Notes under the pieces: model-generated | Told to the model about the DNA's origin: nothing | Database searches by the model: none | Seen by the model: only the letters and a program-made list of their open reading frames with translations | NCBI GenBank assembly: GCA_016719405.1 | Contig: JADJZE010000001.1 | Span: 806,001 to 870,000 of the forward strand | Reading direction: 5' to 3' | DNA length: 64,000 nt | DNA from: Candidatus Aalborgicola lynettensis | Lineage (GTDB): Bacteria; Pseudomonadota; Gammaproteobacteria; Burkholderiales; Burkholderiaceae_C | Program-made: the position numbers and the translations under genes | Part shown: positions 51,880-61,287 of the stretch, piece after piece | How positions within the stretch are numbered: the first letter of the stretch is position 1 | Layout: each line of letters starts with the position of its first letter

Positions 51880-52647
51880 TTATTTGCCGTAGGCGTCAAA
51901 CTTGAAGTACTTGTCGTTGATTTTCTTGTAGGTGCCGTTGCTGCGGATGTCGGCAATGGCCTTGTTCAGCTCGGTCTTCAAAGCGGTTTGGCCTTTGCGC
52001 AGGCCAATGCCCACACCCACGCCAAAGTACTTGGCTGCGTACAGCTCTTCGCCTTTGAGCTCGTAGTCCTTGCCTTCGGGCTTGCTCAGAAAGCCGCCGG
52101 TCACTTCCACATAATCGGCCACGGTGCCGTCCAGACGGCCCGCCTTGATGTCCAGGTACACCTGGTCTTGTGCTTCGTAGGGAATTACCTCTACTCCGGC
52201 GGTTTTGAGCTCACCCATGGCATATTTTTCTTGAGTGCTGCCCTTGAGGACGCCAATCTTTTTGCCTTTGATGGAGGCGGGGCCGGTGTACTTCACATCC
52301 TTCCTGGTCACTACACGGCTGGGGGTGTTGTAGTACTTGTCGGTGAAGTCGATGACCTTCTGGCGGTCTTCGGTGATGGACAGGGAACTGATGATCACGT
52401 CGTACTTTTTAGCCTGCAATCCTGGAATCATGCTGTCCCAGACCTGTTCCACAAACACGCATTTGCGCTTGATCTGCTCACACAAGGCGCTGGCAATGTC
52501 CACGTCAAAACCGGTGGGTTTGCCGTCGGCCGTTTTAAAGGTAAATGGCTCATAAGTGGGGTCAATCGCCACCTTGAGGTCTTTGCCCTGCGCGAAGGAG
52601 ATTGCGCAGATAGACCCCAGAGCGATCGACAACAGCAGTTTTTTCAT
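51880..52647 (-). CDS. hisJ: Periplasmic basic amino acid binding protein (HisJ/ArgT type)
   Basis: The 255-residue protein has a signal peptide (MKKLLLSIALGSICAISFA) and the SBP_bac_3 fold of the LAO/histidine-binding group: VAIDPTYEPFTFKTADGKPT, GFDVDIASALCEQIKRKC (two Cys that form a disulphide in HisJ), DVIISSLSITEDRQKVIDFT and the C-terminal NDKYFKFDAYG. AAAGGAC precedes the ATG. It heads the transporter operon. Confidence 0.92.
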   Translation of the reverse strand: MKKLLLSIALGSICAISFAQGKDLKVAIDPTYEPFTFKTADGKPTGFDVDIASALCEQIKRKCVFVEQVWDSMIPGLQAKKYDVIISSLSITEDRQKVIDFTDKYYNTPSRVVTRKDVKYTGPASIKGKKIGVLKGSTQEKYAMGELKTAGVEVIPYEAQDQVYLDIKAGRLDGTVADYVEVTGGFLSKPEGKDYELKGEELYAAKYFGVGVGIGLRKGQTALKTELNKAIADIRSNGTYKKINDKYFKFDAYGK

Positions 52648-52824
52648 GGGTAACAGTCCTTTGGTTGTCCGCAGGCAATGCGCCTTGGATCGTGGTTGAC
52701 GAGAAAATTCATTCTACGGGCTGTACCCGCCAAAAAAAGTTTTTTCCACAGTCTGCGTATTGGGGTTTGTACGCGGTGCTGCAGTGTAGAAATGCGCCGG
52801 GTCAAGCCGAATTTAGCTGCCGAA

Positions 52825-54052
52825 TCAGGGCTTTATATGGCACTCGCGGCGCAGCAGGGCCAGGGCGTCTTGCAGTGCGTAATCCATGTCGCTGCGCAGT
52901 GTGGGCAGGGATTCTTCGATGAAATTGCTCCACAGGTCCAGATAGTCTTGCTGGTGTTCCTGCGGCGCGTGGGTGGTGATGAAGCTCACCGCCAGCACGT
53001 TGTCCAATCCGTTTTTGCGAATTTTCCGGATCAGGGTGGCGGCGCCTTTTTCGGTCAGCACTGTTTTGGGTGTGCTACTGGCGGCCACACACAAGAATAG
53101 CGTGAGCAAAGAACCATCGTCGCTGTGGCCGCTGGTGGCTTTAGTCCACGCGGCGCTGACGCTGCGGTCGAAGTGCTCTACCTCGGTCAGAGCATCTTCC
53201 AGCCAGAAGTAGCGTCCTAGGAAGGCCGGTGTTTGGTCAAACAGCTTGTGTGCCGTGACACTGGTGTCCAGTATGCGGGGCAAGTCGCCCAACACCGACT
53301 GGCGCACTACCTCCACCGCGGCGCGGTATTCGGCGGGCAGATTTTTGGGCGGGGGCAGGGCACCGGCGGGCACCGGGGCCGCATCTTTGCCGCCGTATTT
53401 TTTGCGCAGTGCCGCCACCATTTTTTCGAACGTGGCCCAGTCGGGCAATTCGGTGCGTTTGCAGGCATGGGCCAAGAGTGCGGTGCGGATGACGGCCTCG
53501 GCGTCTTTACCCGCTTCTTCCAGCGCGGTGGTGTCTACGCCCAGGGCGTCGGCCATCCAGATGGCGGCGTTCACCACGTCGGCCACCTGGCTGCGCTGGG
53601 CCAACTCGGCCCTGGTAGTCGGCCAGGGGGCGCAGGCTCCACTTGGCCAGCAGGGGAATGTGCTGCTCGGCAAAACCGCCGTGTTCATGCATGCCAAAGT
53701 GGCTGTTTTGCGGCATCGCAATCAGGGCCTTGAGCATGTCGGAGCCGGCCTTGGAGCGTGACAGAAAAGAGTGGTCGCGCAGCAGTTCCGCCGCCACACG
53801 CAGGTCGCCGTCGCTGCTGTACTCCAGGTGCAGGCTTACCAGGTTCACCATGCGGTCGCGGGCTTTTTCCAGCTCCGGGCGCAAAAACTCGGTGCCAAAG
53901 TAGCGCGCAATCTGAACCATGCCTTTAGGCGCCTCGGCGTTAATGGCCTCCAGCTTGGCCGGGGCGATGATGCCGTGCTGTATTCCGTAGGCCAGCGCCT
54001 TCTCGAAGAACGGGCGGGCGTCAAACAGCGATACGTGGTGGGGTGTAGACAT
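52825..54052 (-). pseudogene. Unrecognised protein of the J-domain operon, interrupted by a one-base insertion
   Basis: The frame starts MSTPHHVSLFDARPFFEKAL and runs to SLRPLADYQ, then leaves its frame at about 53610-53612, where GGG stands for an expected GG. The continuation AELAQRSQVADVVNAAIWMA is in the adjacent frame and ends at 52825. Repaired, the product is about 408 residues, soluble and mostly helical, with a run NLPAEYRAAVEVVRQSVLGD and no domain I can name. The homopolymer context suggests a sequencing error rather than decay. It is the last of four tightly spaced genes, 29 bp after the 248-residue gene. Confidence 0.72.
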
Positions 54053-54081
54053 GCGCGGCGTGGTTGGGTGCAGGAATAGCC

Positions 54082-54828
54082 TTAGATGGCCGATTCTTCG
54101 TCGGAATCCAGCTTGGCCGGAGTGGCCTTGCCGCGGTCCGTGTCGCTGGTTTCAAACTTGCCGTCGTCTTCTTCACCGTCTTCGTATTCACCCAGGCCCA
54201 GATCATGGGCGCGGGCCTTGGCGCGCAATACCAGCACGGTTTCAATAAACAGGTCGGGGCACTGATAGCGCAGCAGCCAGGCCATTTCCATCCAGTCTTG
54301 GTCGGCCACCTCGTCCTGTTCCAGCCGGGCGGGCACATAGGCAGAGGAGTACAGGGCGTCTTCGGACAGCATGTTGCCATCGTCTTCGACCGTGTCAAAG
54401 GTGCCGGTGCGGGCAAAGGCCTCGATGCGGCTCCATTTTTCGGAAAAGTAGTCGGCCAGGGCTTCGCTGCCGCCTTCCAGATCACCAATGGCGGTCAGAA
54501 ACGCCACGGGGTCGGCCCCGTCGCGGAAGATGACCGCGTTCATCATGCCGCGCAGGTGGGTGCGGCTCAGGTCTTTGTATTGCTTTTCGATCACCACCGC
54601 ATGCGCAAACATGGATGGGCTGACCAGCAGGTTGACGATGGATTCCTTGGAGTGGTCGTACTCGCGGATCACGGCCAGAATATCTTTGGGTGGCAGCTGC
54701 TCCAGCACCACCATCAACGCGCCGTCTCCTTCTGTGTCGGCCAATTCGCTCAGGGCCGACTCGGCGCCAACGATGTCGCCAGCGGCAATCAGGCTTTGGG
54801 TTTTTTCAATCAGGGCTAGGTGGTTCAT
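54082..54828 (-). CDS. Unrecognised acidic protein of the J-domain operon
   Basis: The 248-residue product is acidic and helical (NHLALIEKTQSLIAAGDIVG, LADTEGDGALMVVLEQLPPK) with the highly charged tail YEDGEEDDGKFETSDTDRGK. The middle part (DILAVIREYDHSKESIVNLL, RDGADPVAFLTAIGDLEGG) recalls helical-repeat adaptor folds, but I cannot assign a family. No signal peptide, membrane segment or catalytic motif is visible. It begins 18 bp after the preceding gene stop and belongs to one transcript with a J-domain protein, so a role with Hsp70 or a specific protein client is inferred only. Confidence 0.75.
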   Translation of the reverse strand: MNHLALIEKTQSLIAAGDIVGAESALSELADTEGDGALMVVLEQLPPKDILAVIREYDHSKESIVNLLVSPSMFAHAVVIEKQYKDLSRTHLRGMMNAVIFRDGADPVAFLTAIGDLEGGSEALADYFSEKWSRIEAFARTGTFDTVEDDGNMLSEDALYSSAYVPARLEQDEVADQDWMEMAWLLRYQCPDLFIETVLVLRAKARAHDLGLGEYEDGEEDDGKFETSDTDRGKATPAKLDSDEESAI

Positions 54829-54846
54829 CGTGTCGAAATTCGTGTT

Positions 54847-55473
54847 TTAGTCTTTGCGGTCGAAGCCTTGCTCGGCCATCCAGTCGGCTCCCGAGTCTTC
54901 CAGGCTGCGCACGTCGTCACTGTCGTCTTCGTCGTTGGGGTCGTCGCTGGGGTTGTTGCGGCGGCCAGAGTGGTTTTCGGTGTCGTCGGAATTGTCTGAT
55001 GCGTCAGTATCGTTGTGGCTGCCGTCTTCGTTGCCGTCGTGCGCGTCGTCCTGGTGGGTATCGTGTGCCGCGCCGGACTGGCGTTGCGGACGACCATACA
55101 GGTATTCCAGAGCGGCAGCCAGGGTCATAAACCACGCGCCTTGTGGCTGTTGCAGGATTTGCACAACCAGCTCTTCGGCCCAGGGTGCAATGACCACGGT
55201 GTCGGCCACGCTGTCCCACTCGGGCAGATCGTCGGCTTCGTGGCGCAGCACATGTTCCATGGCGCCGGGCAGCTTGTAAGTGAAAGCCTTGTTCAGCACT
55301 ACGGCCACCATTTCGGGGCTGAGTTCAAGCATGCTGATCAAAAAGCTGAGCTCTTTGCGCCGTTGTTTCAGGCGCTGGGCCAGTACGTTGCGGCCGTCGG
55401 AGTCGAAAGCCAGGTCGTCTATTTCGGCCTGGTAGGCCGTGCGCAGGTTGCGAAAAAAGGGAGAAATAGTCAT
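54847..55473 (-). CDS. Unrecognised acidic protein with Asp/Asn-rich tail, J-domain operon
   Basis: The 208-residue product has an ordered helical N-terminal two thirds (TAYQAEIDDLAFDSDGRNVL, RRKELSFLISMLELSPEMVA) and a disordered tail of about 75 residues that is almost all Asp, Asn, Ser, Glu and His (DTDASDNSDDTENHS). The tail nucleotides are correspondingly biased. No family is recognised. The start lies 13 bp after the J-domain gene stop. Confidence 0.75.
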   Translation of the reverse strand: MTISPFFRNLRTAYQAEIDDLAFDSDGRNVLAQRLKQRRKELSFLISMLELSPEMVAVVLNKAFTYKLPGAMEHVLRHEADDLPEWDSVADTVVIAPWAEELVVQILQQPQGAWFMTLAAALEYLYGRPQRQSGAAHDTHQDDAHDGNEDGSHNDTDASDNSDDTENHSGRRNNPSDDPNDEDDSDDVRSLEDSGADWMAEQGFDRKD

Positions 55474-55486
55474 GCGGGTAGGTGCT

Positions 55487-55762
55487 TTAGAGCACGCGGT
55501 TGATGTAGGTTTGCCAGATGTCTTTGGCCGTGTCGATCGGGCTGTCTAGCAGGTTGCGGCGGCGGTTGTCGTCGTAGGCCTGGCGTTTGGCGTCGTCGCT
55601 CAGCACCTCATAGGCCTCTTGCACGGCGCGAAAACGCGCAGGCGCTGAAGCGTCGGTGTTGCGGTCGGGGTGGTGCAGCGAGGCTTGCTGGCGAAACGCC
55701 TTTTTGATGTCGGCCAGGCTGGCGGAGCTGGCAAGCCCCAAGGTGGCGTAGTGGTCCTTCAT
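55487..55762 (-). CDS. Short J-domain protein
   Basis: The 91-residue product is a J domain with little else: DHYATLGLASSASLADIKKA, then the invariant HPD in LHHPDRN (about residues 31-37) and FRAVQEAYEVLSDDAKRQAY. About 20 residues follow (LLDSPIDTAKDIWQTYINRV). J domains stimulate Hsp70 ATPase; there is no Gly/Phe region or zinc finger, so it is a type C J protein that depends on other partners for client choice. It heads the four-gene operon and is divergent from the receiver-like gene. Confidence 0.88.
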   Translation of the reverse strand: MKDHYATLGLASSASLADIKKAFRQQASLHHPDRNTDASAPARFRAVQEAYEVLSDDAKRQAYDDNRRRNLLDSPIDTAKDIWQTYINRVL

Positions 55763-55975
55763 GTCAAGCGCTGCCCTGCATGGAGGGATCCTGTAGAAAT
55801 GTTCACTGCGGATTTTACCGAATTACGCCCTGCAGGCCGACCGCCAAAATCGACAATGGAGGGCTTTGCCAGTAAACTGGGCTTCTATGACCATGTTCTT
55901 GAATTTGCATTCTTGGCGCTTCGACCGCACATGCCGTGCCTGGCGAGGGGTTTGGGCTTTGCAAAATTAGTTGAC

Positions 55976-56713
55976 ATGGCGGCGGTGGTATGGGTCAAGG
56001 TGGTGGGGTTTTCCGATGTGGAGCGGCATTCGCTCAACACGCTGTTTCGCCTCTCCGAGCGCATGTTGCCATCGTATGCGTTGTGGACCCGCGACGCGCC
56101 ATCCCCACCCCGCGTGGTTTTGATGGACATGGACACCTACGAGGCCGAACTGGAACTGGCCTCACCCAGCTTCAATCCCCATATTAAGTTGATCTGTGTG
56201 GGTGACAGACCACCTTCCGACGCGTGGCGTGCGTTTGCGCGCCCGGTAGACTGGCCCGCGCTGGTTCAGGTGCTAGACAGTTTGTTTTTGAATCAGGGTG
56301 ACGTAGACATCGACATTGGTTTGCACACCGAAGCTGGCAAGCCCGTTCCGCCTGGCGTGCGCGTATCGCTCTTGGTGGGCCTTTTACCGGAAGAACGCAT
56401 GTACCTGCGGGCCCGACTGGCTATTGCTGGTCTGACCGATGTGGACGAGGCTCAAACCGTCGCACAGGCCATGGAGTGCTCACAACGTCGTCGCTACAAC
56501 CTGGTGGTGCTCAGTCTGGACGTAACCGATTCTGATCCCTGGGTGCTGGTGGATGCACTGAACAATTTGCCCGAACCTCCGCATGCAGTGGTGGTGGCCA
56601 CCGGTGCACCCACCTGGGCCAATATGGAGCGGGCGGAGCAGCAGGGCTGCATGGGCTTGCTCGAAATTCCGTTCAATCCGCGCCAGGTGGTGAGCCTGCT
56701 GCAGAAGGTCTGA
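55976..56713 (+). CDS. Degenerate receiver-like protein of unknown function
   Basis: The 245-residue product (MAAVVWVKVVGFSDVERHSL) is a conserved Comamonadaceae protein whose C-terminal half has a receiver-like pattern (VSLLVGLLPEERMYLRARLA, RYNLVVLSLDVTDSDPWVLV) without the classic Asp-Lys pocket. I cannot assign a function. ATG 55976 is chosen because related proteins begin near this sequence; an in-frame ATG at 55799 would add 59 residues that resemble nothing. The last 41 bp overlap the 3' end of mnmC, which is unusual for convergent genes. Confidence 0.6.
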   Translation: MAAVVWVKVVGFSDVERHSLNTLFRLSERMLPSYALWTRDAPSPPRVVLMDMDTYEAELELASPSFNPHIKLICVGDRPPSDAWRAFARPVDWPALVQVLDSLFLNQGDVDIDIGLHTEAGKPVPPGVRVSLLVGLLPEERMYLRARLAIAGLTDVDEAQTVAQAMECSQRRRYNLVVLSLDVTDSDPWVLVDALNNLPEPPHAVVVATGAPTWANMERAEQQGCMGLLEIPFNPRQVVSLLQKV

Positions 56714-58454
56714 CACGGCGCACCCGGCATGCGTCCAGCCTGCGCGCCAGACTGGATTCCACCGGCAAGGGTTCGCCGCACATGCGGGCCATCAGCAGTT
56801 CGGCACACAAAGGGGCCAAACTTAGCCCGCGTGCACCCATGCCCACGTTGACCCACAGCCCGCTGCGGGCTGCTGTATCGGCGGGGCCCACCAGCGGCAG
56901 CCGATCGTGGCTGACGCAGCGCGTTGACGACCACAGCGACACCGGGCCACGGTCCAGTGCTTGCACCAAGGTGTCTCCCCATTCCGGCAACACCGCACGC
57001 AGCCGTTGCAGGTTGCTGCTGTGTTGTGTGCCCAGGTCAGCAGCGGCCATGGCGCCGGTCTCAAAGGTGGAGCCGGTTGCCCACTGTGCGCCATGGGGGC
57101 CAGGCACCTGGGGAAAGAAACAACCGTTGCCGTTGACCGGGGTGGTGGGCAGGTTGTCGATTTCTTCGGCATAGGTGCCATGGCTCAAAGTGCCATGCAC
57201 GGGCTGTAAGGCGTTCAGTTGGTCGTGCAGGCCGGGCGCCCAGTCGGTGCTGCAGTCACTTTGCAGGGCCTGACGCAACAAGACCTTGCAACCCATGGCA
57301 TTGGCGATGACAACGTGCTCAAACGCACCCAATGCATGGCCTTGTGCGGCGGTCAGGTGCCACAAACCCTCTGCACGGTGCAAAGTGCTTACACACGTTA
57401 ACCCGGTGAAGGTAATGGCGCTGTGGTTTAACCATGCCTGCACCAGTGCGGCAGCTTTCATCCATGCGGCATGGGGGTGCCACTGCGCTGCAACGCCGGG
57501 TTTGCGCTCCAGCACGCCACTGGGTTCCCAATCGTGTCCGCAGGCCAGCAGTTGCTGCGCATGCTGCATGGCCAGGCGTGTGCCGCTGCGCGACAAGCGT
57601 GACAGGGGGTTGTCGTCTGCCGAGATATGCGCCACTGCCAAGCCAACCGGCACGCCGGAGGCAGCGCCCGCAGGTAGGCGCTCTTGGTCAAACACTGCAA
57701 CCTGCCAGCCGCGCAGCGCCAGTGCGTGGGCCACGCTGGCGCCACTAATGCCGGCGCCGACTATGGCACAGCGTGCCGGACTGTGGATTGGATGGTGCAG
57801 GGGGCTGCGGCGAGTGGAAATCTCCCAGCGCGGATGAAACTGACCGGTGATGGAGGGGCACTGCGCTGCGGATGTCGCGGGTGCCTGAGATGGTGCCGGT
57901 ACATCGCACACAAACCCGGCGTCACGCAGCAGGTGACGCAGGGCCGTTTGTGGTACATCGATTGCGGTGGGCGCTGCGTCCACATACAAACGCGCACCGT
58001 GTTTGCAGCAGCGGGCCAACCACTGCACCACCCAAGGGTCGCTGGTGTTTGCTGCGCGCATGGTGTCGGCCAGAAAACCCTGCTCCTTGAGCATGGCGTG
58101 GATTTCGCCCACGCACAGGGTGAGCGACACACGCCCATCGTCGAGCAGGATGCGGTGAAAACCGGCGCCGCGCCCTGCGCACTGCGCGGCCAGCGTCTGC
58201 CGCAAGGCGGTATTTTCGCTAGCGCCATCTTCGGCTTTGGTGGTTAGTGGAATGATATGGGGCGCTTGTGCGGCAATGCCGACGTAGTGCAGCATGTGTG
58301 GGCGCTGCGGGTCTTGGCGCCAGGTTTCCCAGCACTGCACAAAGGCCCTGCCGTCACCATAGTCGGCATCCAGGACGGTCCAGGCCGTTTGGCCGCCCCA
58401 GGCGCGCGGTAGGTCACACAGTGCCAGCCAGTCGGGCGTGCCCCGCTCATCCAT
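56673..58454 (-). CDS. mnmC: MnmC-like tRNA modification protein with degenerate methyltransferase half
   Basis: MnmC completes mnm5s2U34 in tRNA: an FAD oxidase removes the carboxymethyl group and a methyltransferase adds methyl. The 593-residue product has the FAD domain (CAIVGAGISGASVAHALALR, about 229-248; DRLPLVGPADTA; GMGARGLSLAPLCAELLM). The N-terminal half is about 40 residues short and decayed: the expected ETGFGLGLNF SAM loop reads DADYGDGRAF, and the DGFxP-type active-site motif is not recognisable (ADTMRAANTSDPW). The methyltransferase is therefore probably inactive, the oxidase probably active. The start at 58454 lies 14 bp after yggX ends, so they are cotranscribed. Confidence 0.82.
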   Translation of the reverse strand: MDERGTPDWLALCDLPRAWGGQTAWTVLDADYGDGRAFVQCWETWRQDPQRPHMLHYVGIAAQAPHIIPLTTKAEDGASENTALRQTLAAQCAGRGAGFHRILLDDGRVSLTLCVGEIHAMLKEQGFLADTMRAANTSDPWVVQWLARCCKHGARLYVDAAPTAIDVPQTALRHLLRDAGFVCDVPAPSQAPATSAAQCPSITGQFHPRWEISTRRSPLHHPIHSPARCAIVGAGISGASVAHALALRGWQVAVFDQERLPAGAASGVPVGLAVAHISADDNPLSRLSRSGTRLAMQHAQQLLACGHDWEPSGVLERKPGVAAQWHPHAAWMKAAALVQAWLNHSAITFTGLTCVSTLHRAEGLWHLTAAQGHALGAFEHVVIANAMGCKVLLRQALQSDCSTDWAPGLHDQLNALQPVHGTLSHGTYAEEIDNLPTTPVNGNGCFFPQVPGPHGAQWATGSTFETGAMAAADLGTQHSSNLQRLRAVLPEWGDTLVQALDRGPVSLWSSTRCVSHDRLPLVGPADTAARSGLWVNVGMGARGLSLAPLCAELLMARMCGEPLPVESSLARRLDACRVRRVRPSAAGSPPGAD

Positions 58455-58468
58455 GGGGCGATGCCAAC

Positions 58469-58741
58469 TCAGGCGGTAGGGGGAACGTAGCCCTGCGCCG
58501 CGTCGGCACCGTCGCCAAAAAAGTGGTTTTCCATCTGGCGCGCCAGGTACTGGCGGGCGCGGGCGTCGGCCAGGTTCAGGCGGTTCTCGTTCACCAGCAT
58601 GGTCTGGTGTTTGAGCCAGCCGGCCCAGGCTTCCTTGCTGACGTTTTCCCAGATGCGTTTGCCCAGTTCGCCGGGGTAGGGTGCAAAGTCCAGACCTTCG
58701 GCTTCTTTACCCAGTTTGATGCAGTTGACGGTGCGTGCCAT
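58469..58741 (-). CDS. yggX: Fe(II)-trafficking / oxidative damage protection protein YggX
   Basis: The 90-residue product begins MARTVNCIKLGKEAEGLDFA and contains PYPGELGKRIWENVSKEAWA and MLVNENRLNLADARARQYL, the complete YggX signature with its conserved Cys7. YggX protects iron-sulfur enzymes from oxidation. AAAGG lies upstream of ATG 58741. It is upstream of mnmC on the same strand and divergent from dsbB. Confidence 0.96.
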   Translation of the reverse strand: MARTVNCIKLGKEAEGLDFAPYPGELGKRIWENVSKEAWAGWLKHQTMLVNENRLNLADARARQYLARQMENHFFGDGADAAQGYVPPTA

Positions 58742-58938
58742 GAATAACCTTTGAATATGCGGGTGGTTTGTGGTAACAGGGGCCGTGTGGCTCTGAGGGC
58801 GCCATCTTATAGCGTTGCAAGGGCCGTTTGCAGGCACAGGGGCAAACCGGCCGGGGAACTTCGCGGGCACAATGCGCTCCAAGCGGTGCGCACGGCCCTT
58901 CGCTGATGGTCGCGCCCAACCCGAAAAGGAATAAGGTT

Positions 58939-59333
58939 TTGAATCTGCTACTGAATTTTTTTGACCGCACGCCGCGGCGTGTGCTGGCCTTGGTGTGTGC
59001 CGCGTGTGTGGCATTGCTGGTGTATGGCCTGTATTTGCAGGAAGTGGTGGGCCTGGTGCCGTGCCCGATGTGTATTGTGCAGCGGTACGCTCTTATTTTG
59101 ATAGCTGTCTGCGCTGGTCTGACGAGCGCAAGCGACCGAAAAGGCTTGCAAATCGGTGGCAGTGCCATCCTTGCGCTGCTGGCCGTAGCTGGTGCCTATG
59201 TGGCCGCGCGCCAGAGCTGGCTGCAGTGGTATCCGCCCGAGGTGGTGAGCTGTGGGCGCGACCTGTACGGCATGATCGAAACCTTTCCGCTGCAGCGTGC
59301 CATTCCCATGATTTTTCGCGGTGGCGGCGATTG

Positions 59334-59334
<1 letters not shown>
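58939..59334 (+). CDS. dsbB: Disulfide bond formation protein B, C-terminal part lost in artefact sequence
   Basis: DsbB reoxidises DsbA using quinone. The intact part (about 130 residues) has the membrane helices and the first periplasmic pair PCPMCIVQRYALIL, the QSWLQWYPPEVVSCGRDLYG segment with the third Cys, and PLQRAIPMIFRGGGD. The next residue should be the fourth Cys (GDC), but at 59334 the sequence turns into G/C homopolymer and no further DsbB residues appear. Translation probably starts at TTG 58939 after AAGGAAT; ATG 58906 is an alternative. Copy I of the dispersed repeat covers residues about 51-72. The gene is most likely intact in the organism. Confidence 0.85.
59089..59153 (+). 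repeat. Dispersed palindromic repeat, copy I (inside dsbB, degenerate)
   Basis: TTGATAGCTGTCTGCGC (59098-59114) is identical over 17 bases to copy D in btuD, and GAGCGCAAGC with AAAAGGC follows as in other copies. It is translated in frame as part of the second membrane helix and the loop after it. Confidence 0.6.
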
Positions 59335-60507
<1,173 letters not shown>

Positions 60508-61208
60508 ATGGGCAGCGTGTCCAGAAACTCGTAGTTGCTCTTGAGCCAGGTCTTGACACGCTGGCGCTCCAGCAGACCCAGTGCCTGGGGCGAGTCTTTT
60601 TGCTCCATGGCGGCCTGAAAGCCCACATTTTGCGCGTCAATCTTGCGCATGCTGGCTTCGTGCAACTGGGCCAGTGTGACCACTTGGGCGTTCAGCGTGA
60701 GCGCTTTTTTGAGGGCGGGCGCGTCGTCAAAACTGGAGAAGTCAGAGCCCCGGCCCAGGTTTTTGACCACGATGTAGTTGGGCCCTTCGCCAAAGGTGCT
60801 CAGCAGGCGCCCCAGCATGTCCATGGAGTCTTTGCCCGCGTCGGTAACGTGCCAGAAGTTGACCGTGACGCCCATTTCCTTGAGCAACTCCAGCACGTCG
60901 GAGTCCCTGATCCACTTGGTCAAAGGCGCCGCAGTCTGGGCTGCCAGGTCCACAATCACCCGTTGCTCTTTGCCATGGAGCACGGGTTCCTCAAACGCGC
61001 TGACGATGGAGTCCAGTCCCTCGAACTTGTCCACCACCACCGAGGACGCGTGGTCCGGGTAGAAGCGGGTGAAGGACGCGTGCGAGCGGTCGGTGTCGAA
61101 GCCGATAAAGGCCTGTTCTTTGTCGATGAAGTATTGCGCCAGCAGCCGGGACATGACGGATTTGCCCACGCCACCCTTTTCGCCGCCAATGAAATTAAGA
61201 GAACTCAT
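60508..61208 (-). CDS. ParA/MinD-type ATPase, mobilisation-protein-like (3' end in artefact)
   Basis: The product starts MSSLNFIGGEKGGVGKSVMS, with a deviant Walker A KGGVGKS (about residues 11-17), and continues through FIGFDTDRSHASFTRFYPDH, VIVDLAAQTAAPLTKWIRDS and NYIVVKNLGRGSDFSSFDDA to SNYEFLDTLPI at about residue 234. The frame then enters poly-C. Close relatives end about here, so few residues may be missing. Such chromosomal ParA-like ATPases are often labelled mobilisation proteins; the role here is unknown. It is 79 bp downstream of argA on the same strand. Confidence 0.78.
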
Positions 61209-61287
61209 ATGCCTGTCAGATGCTAAATGTGGAAAAAAGCCATGCCCTCATTGTGCCTGCAGTGGAAATCCAGTCCAGTTTAAGGAG

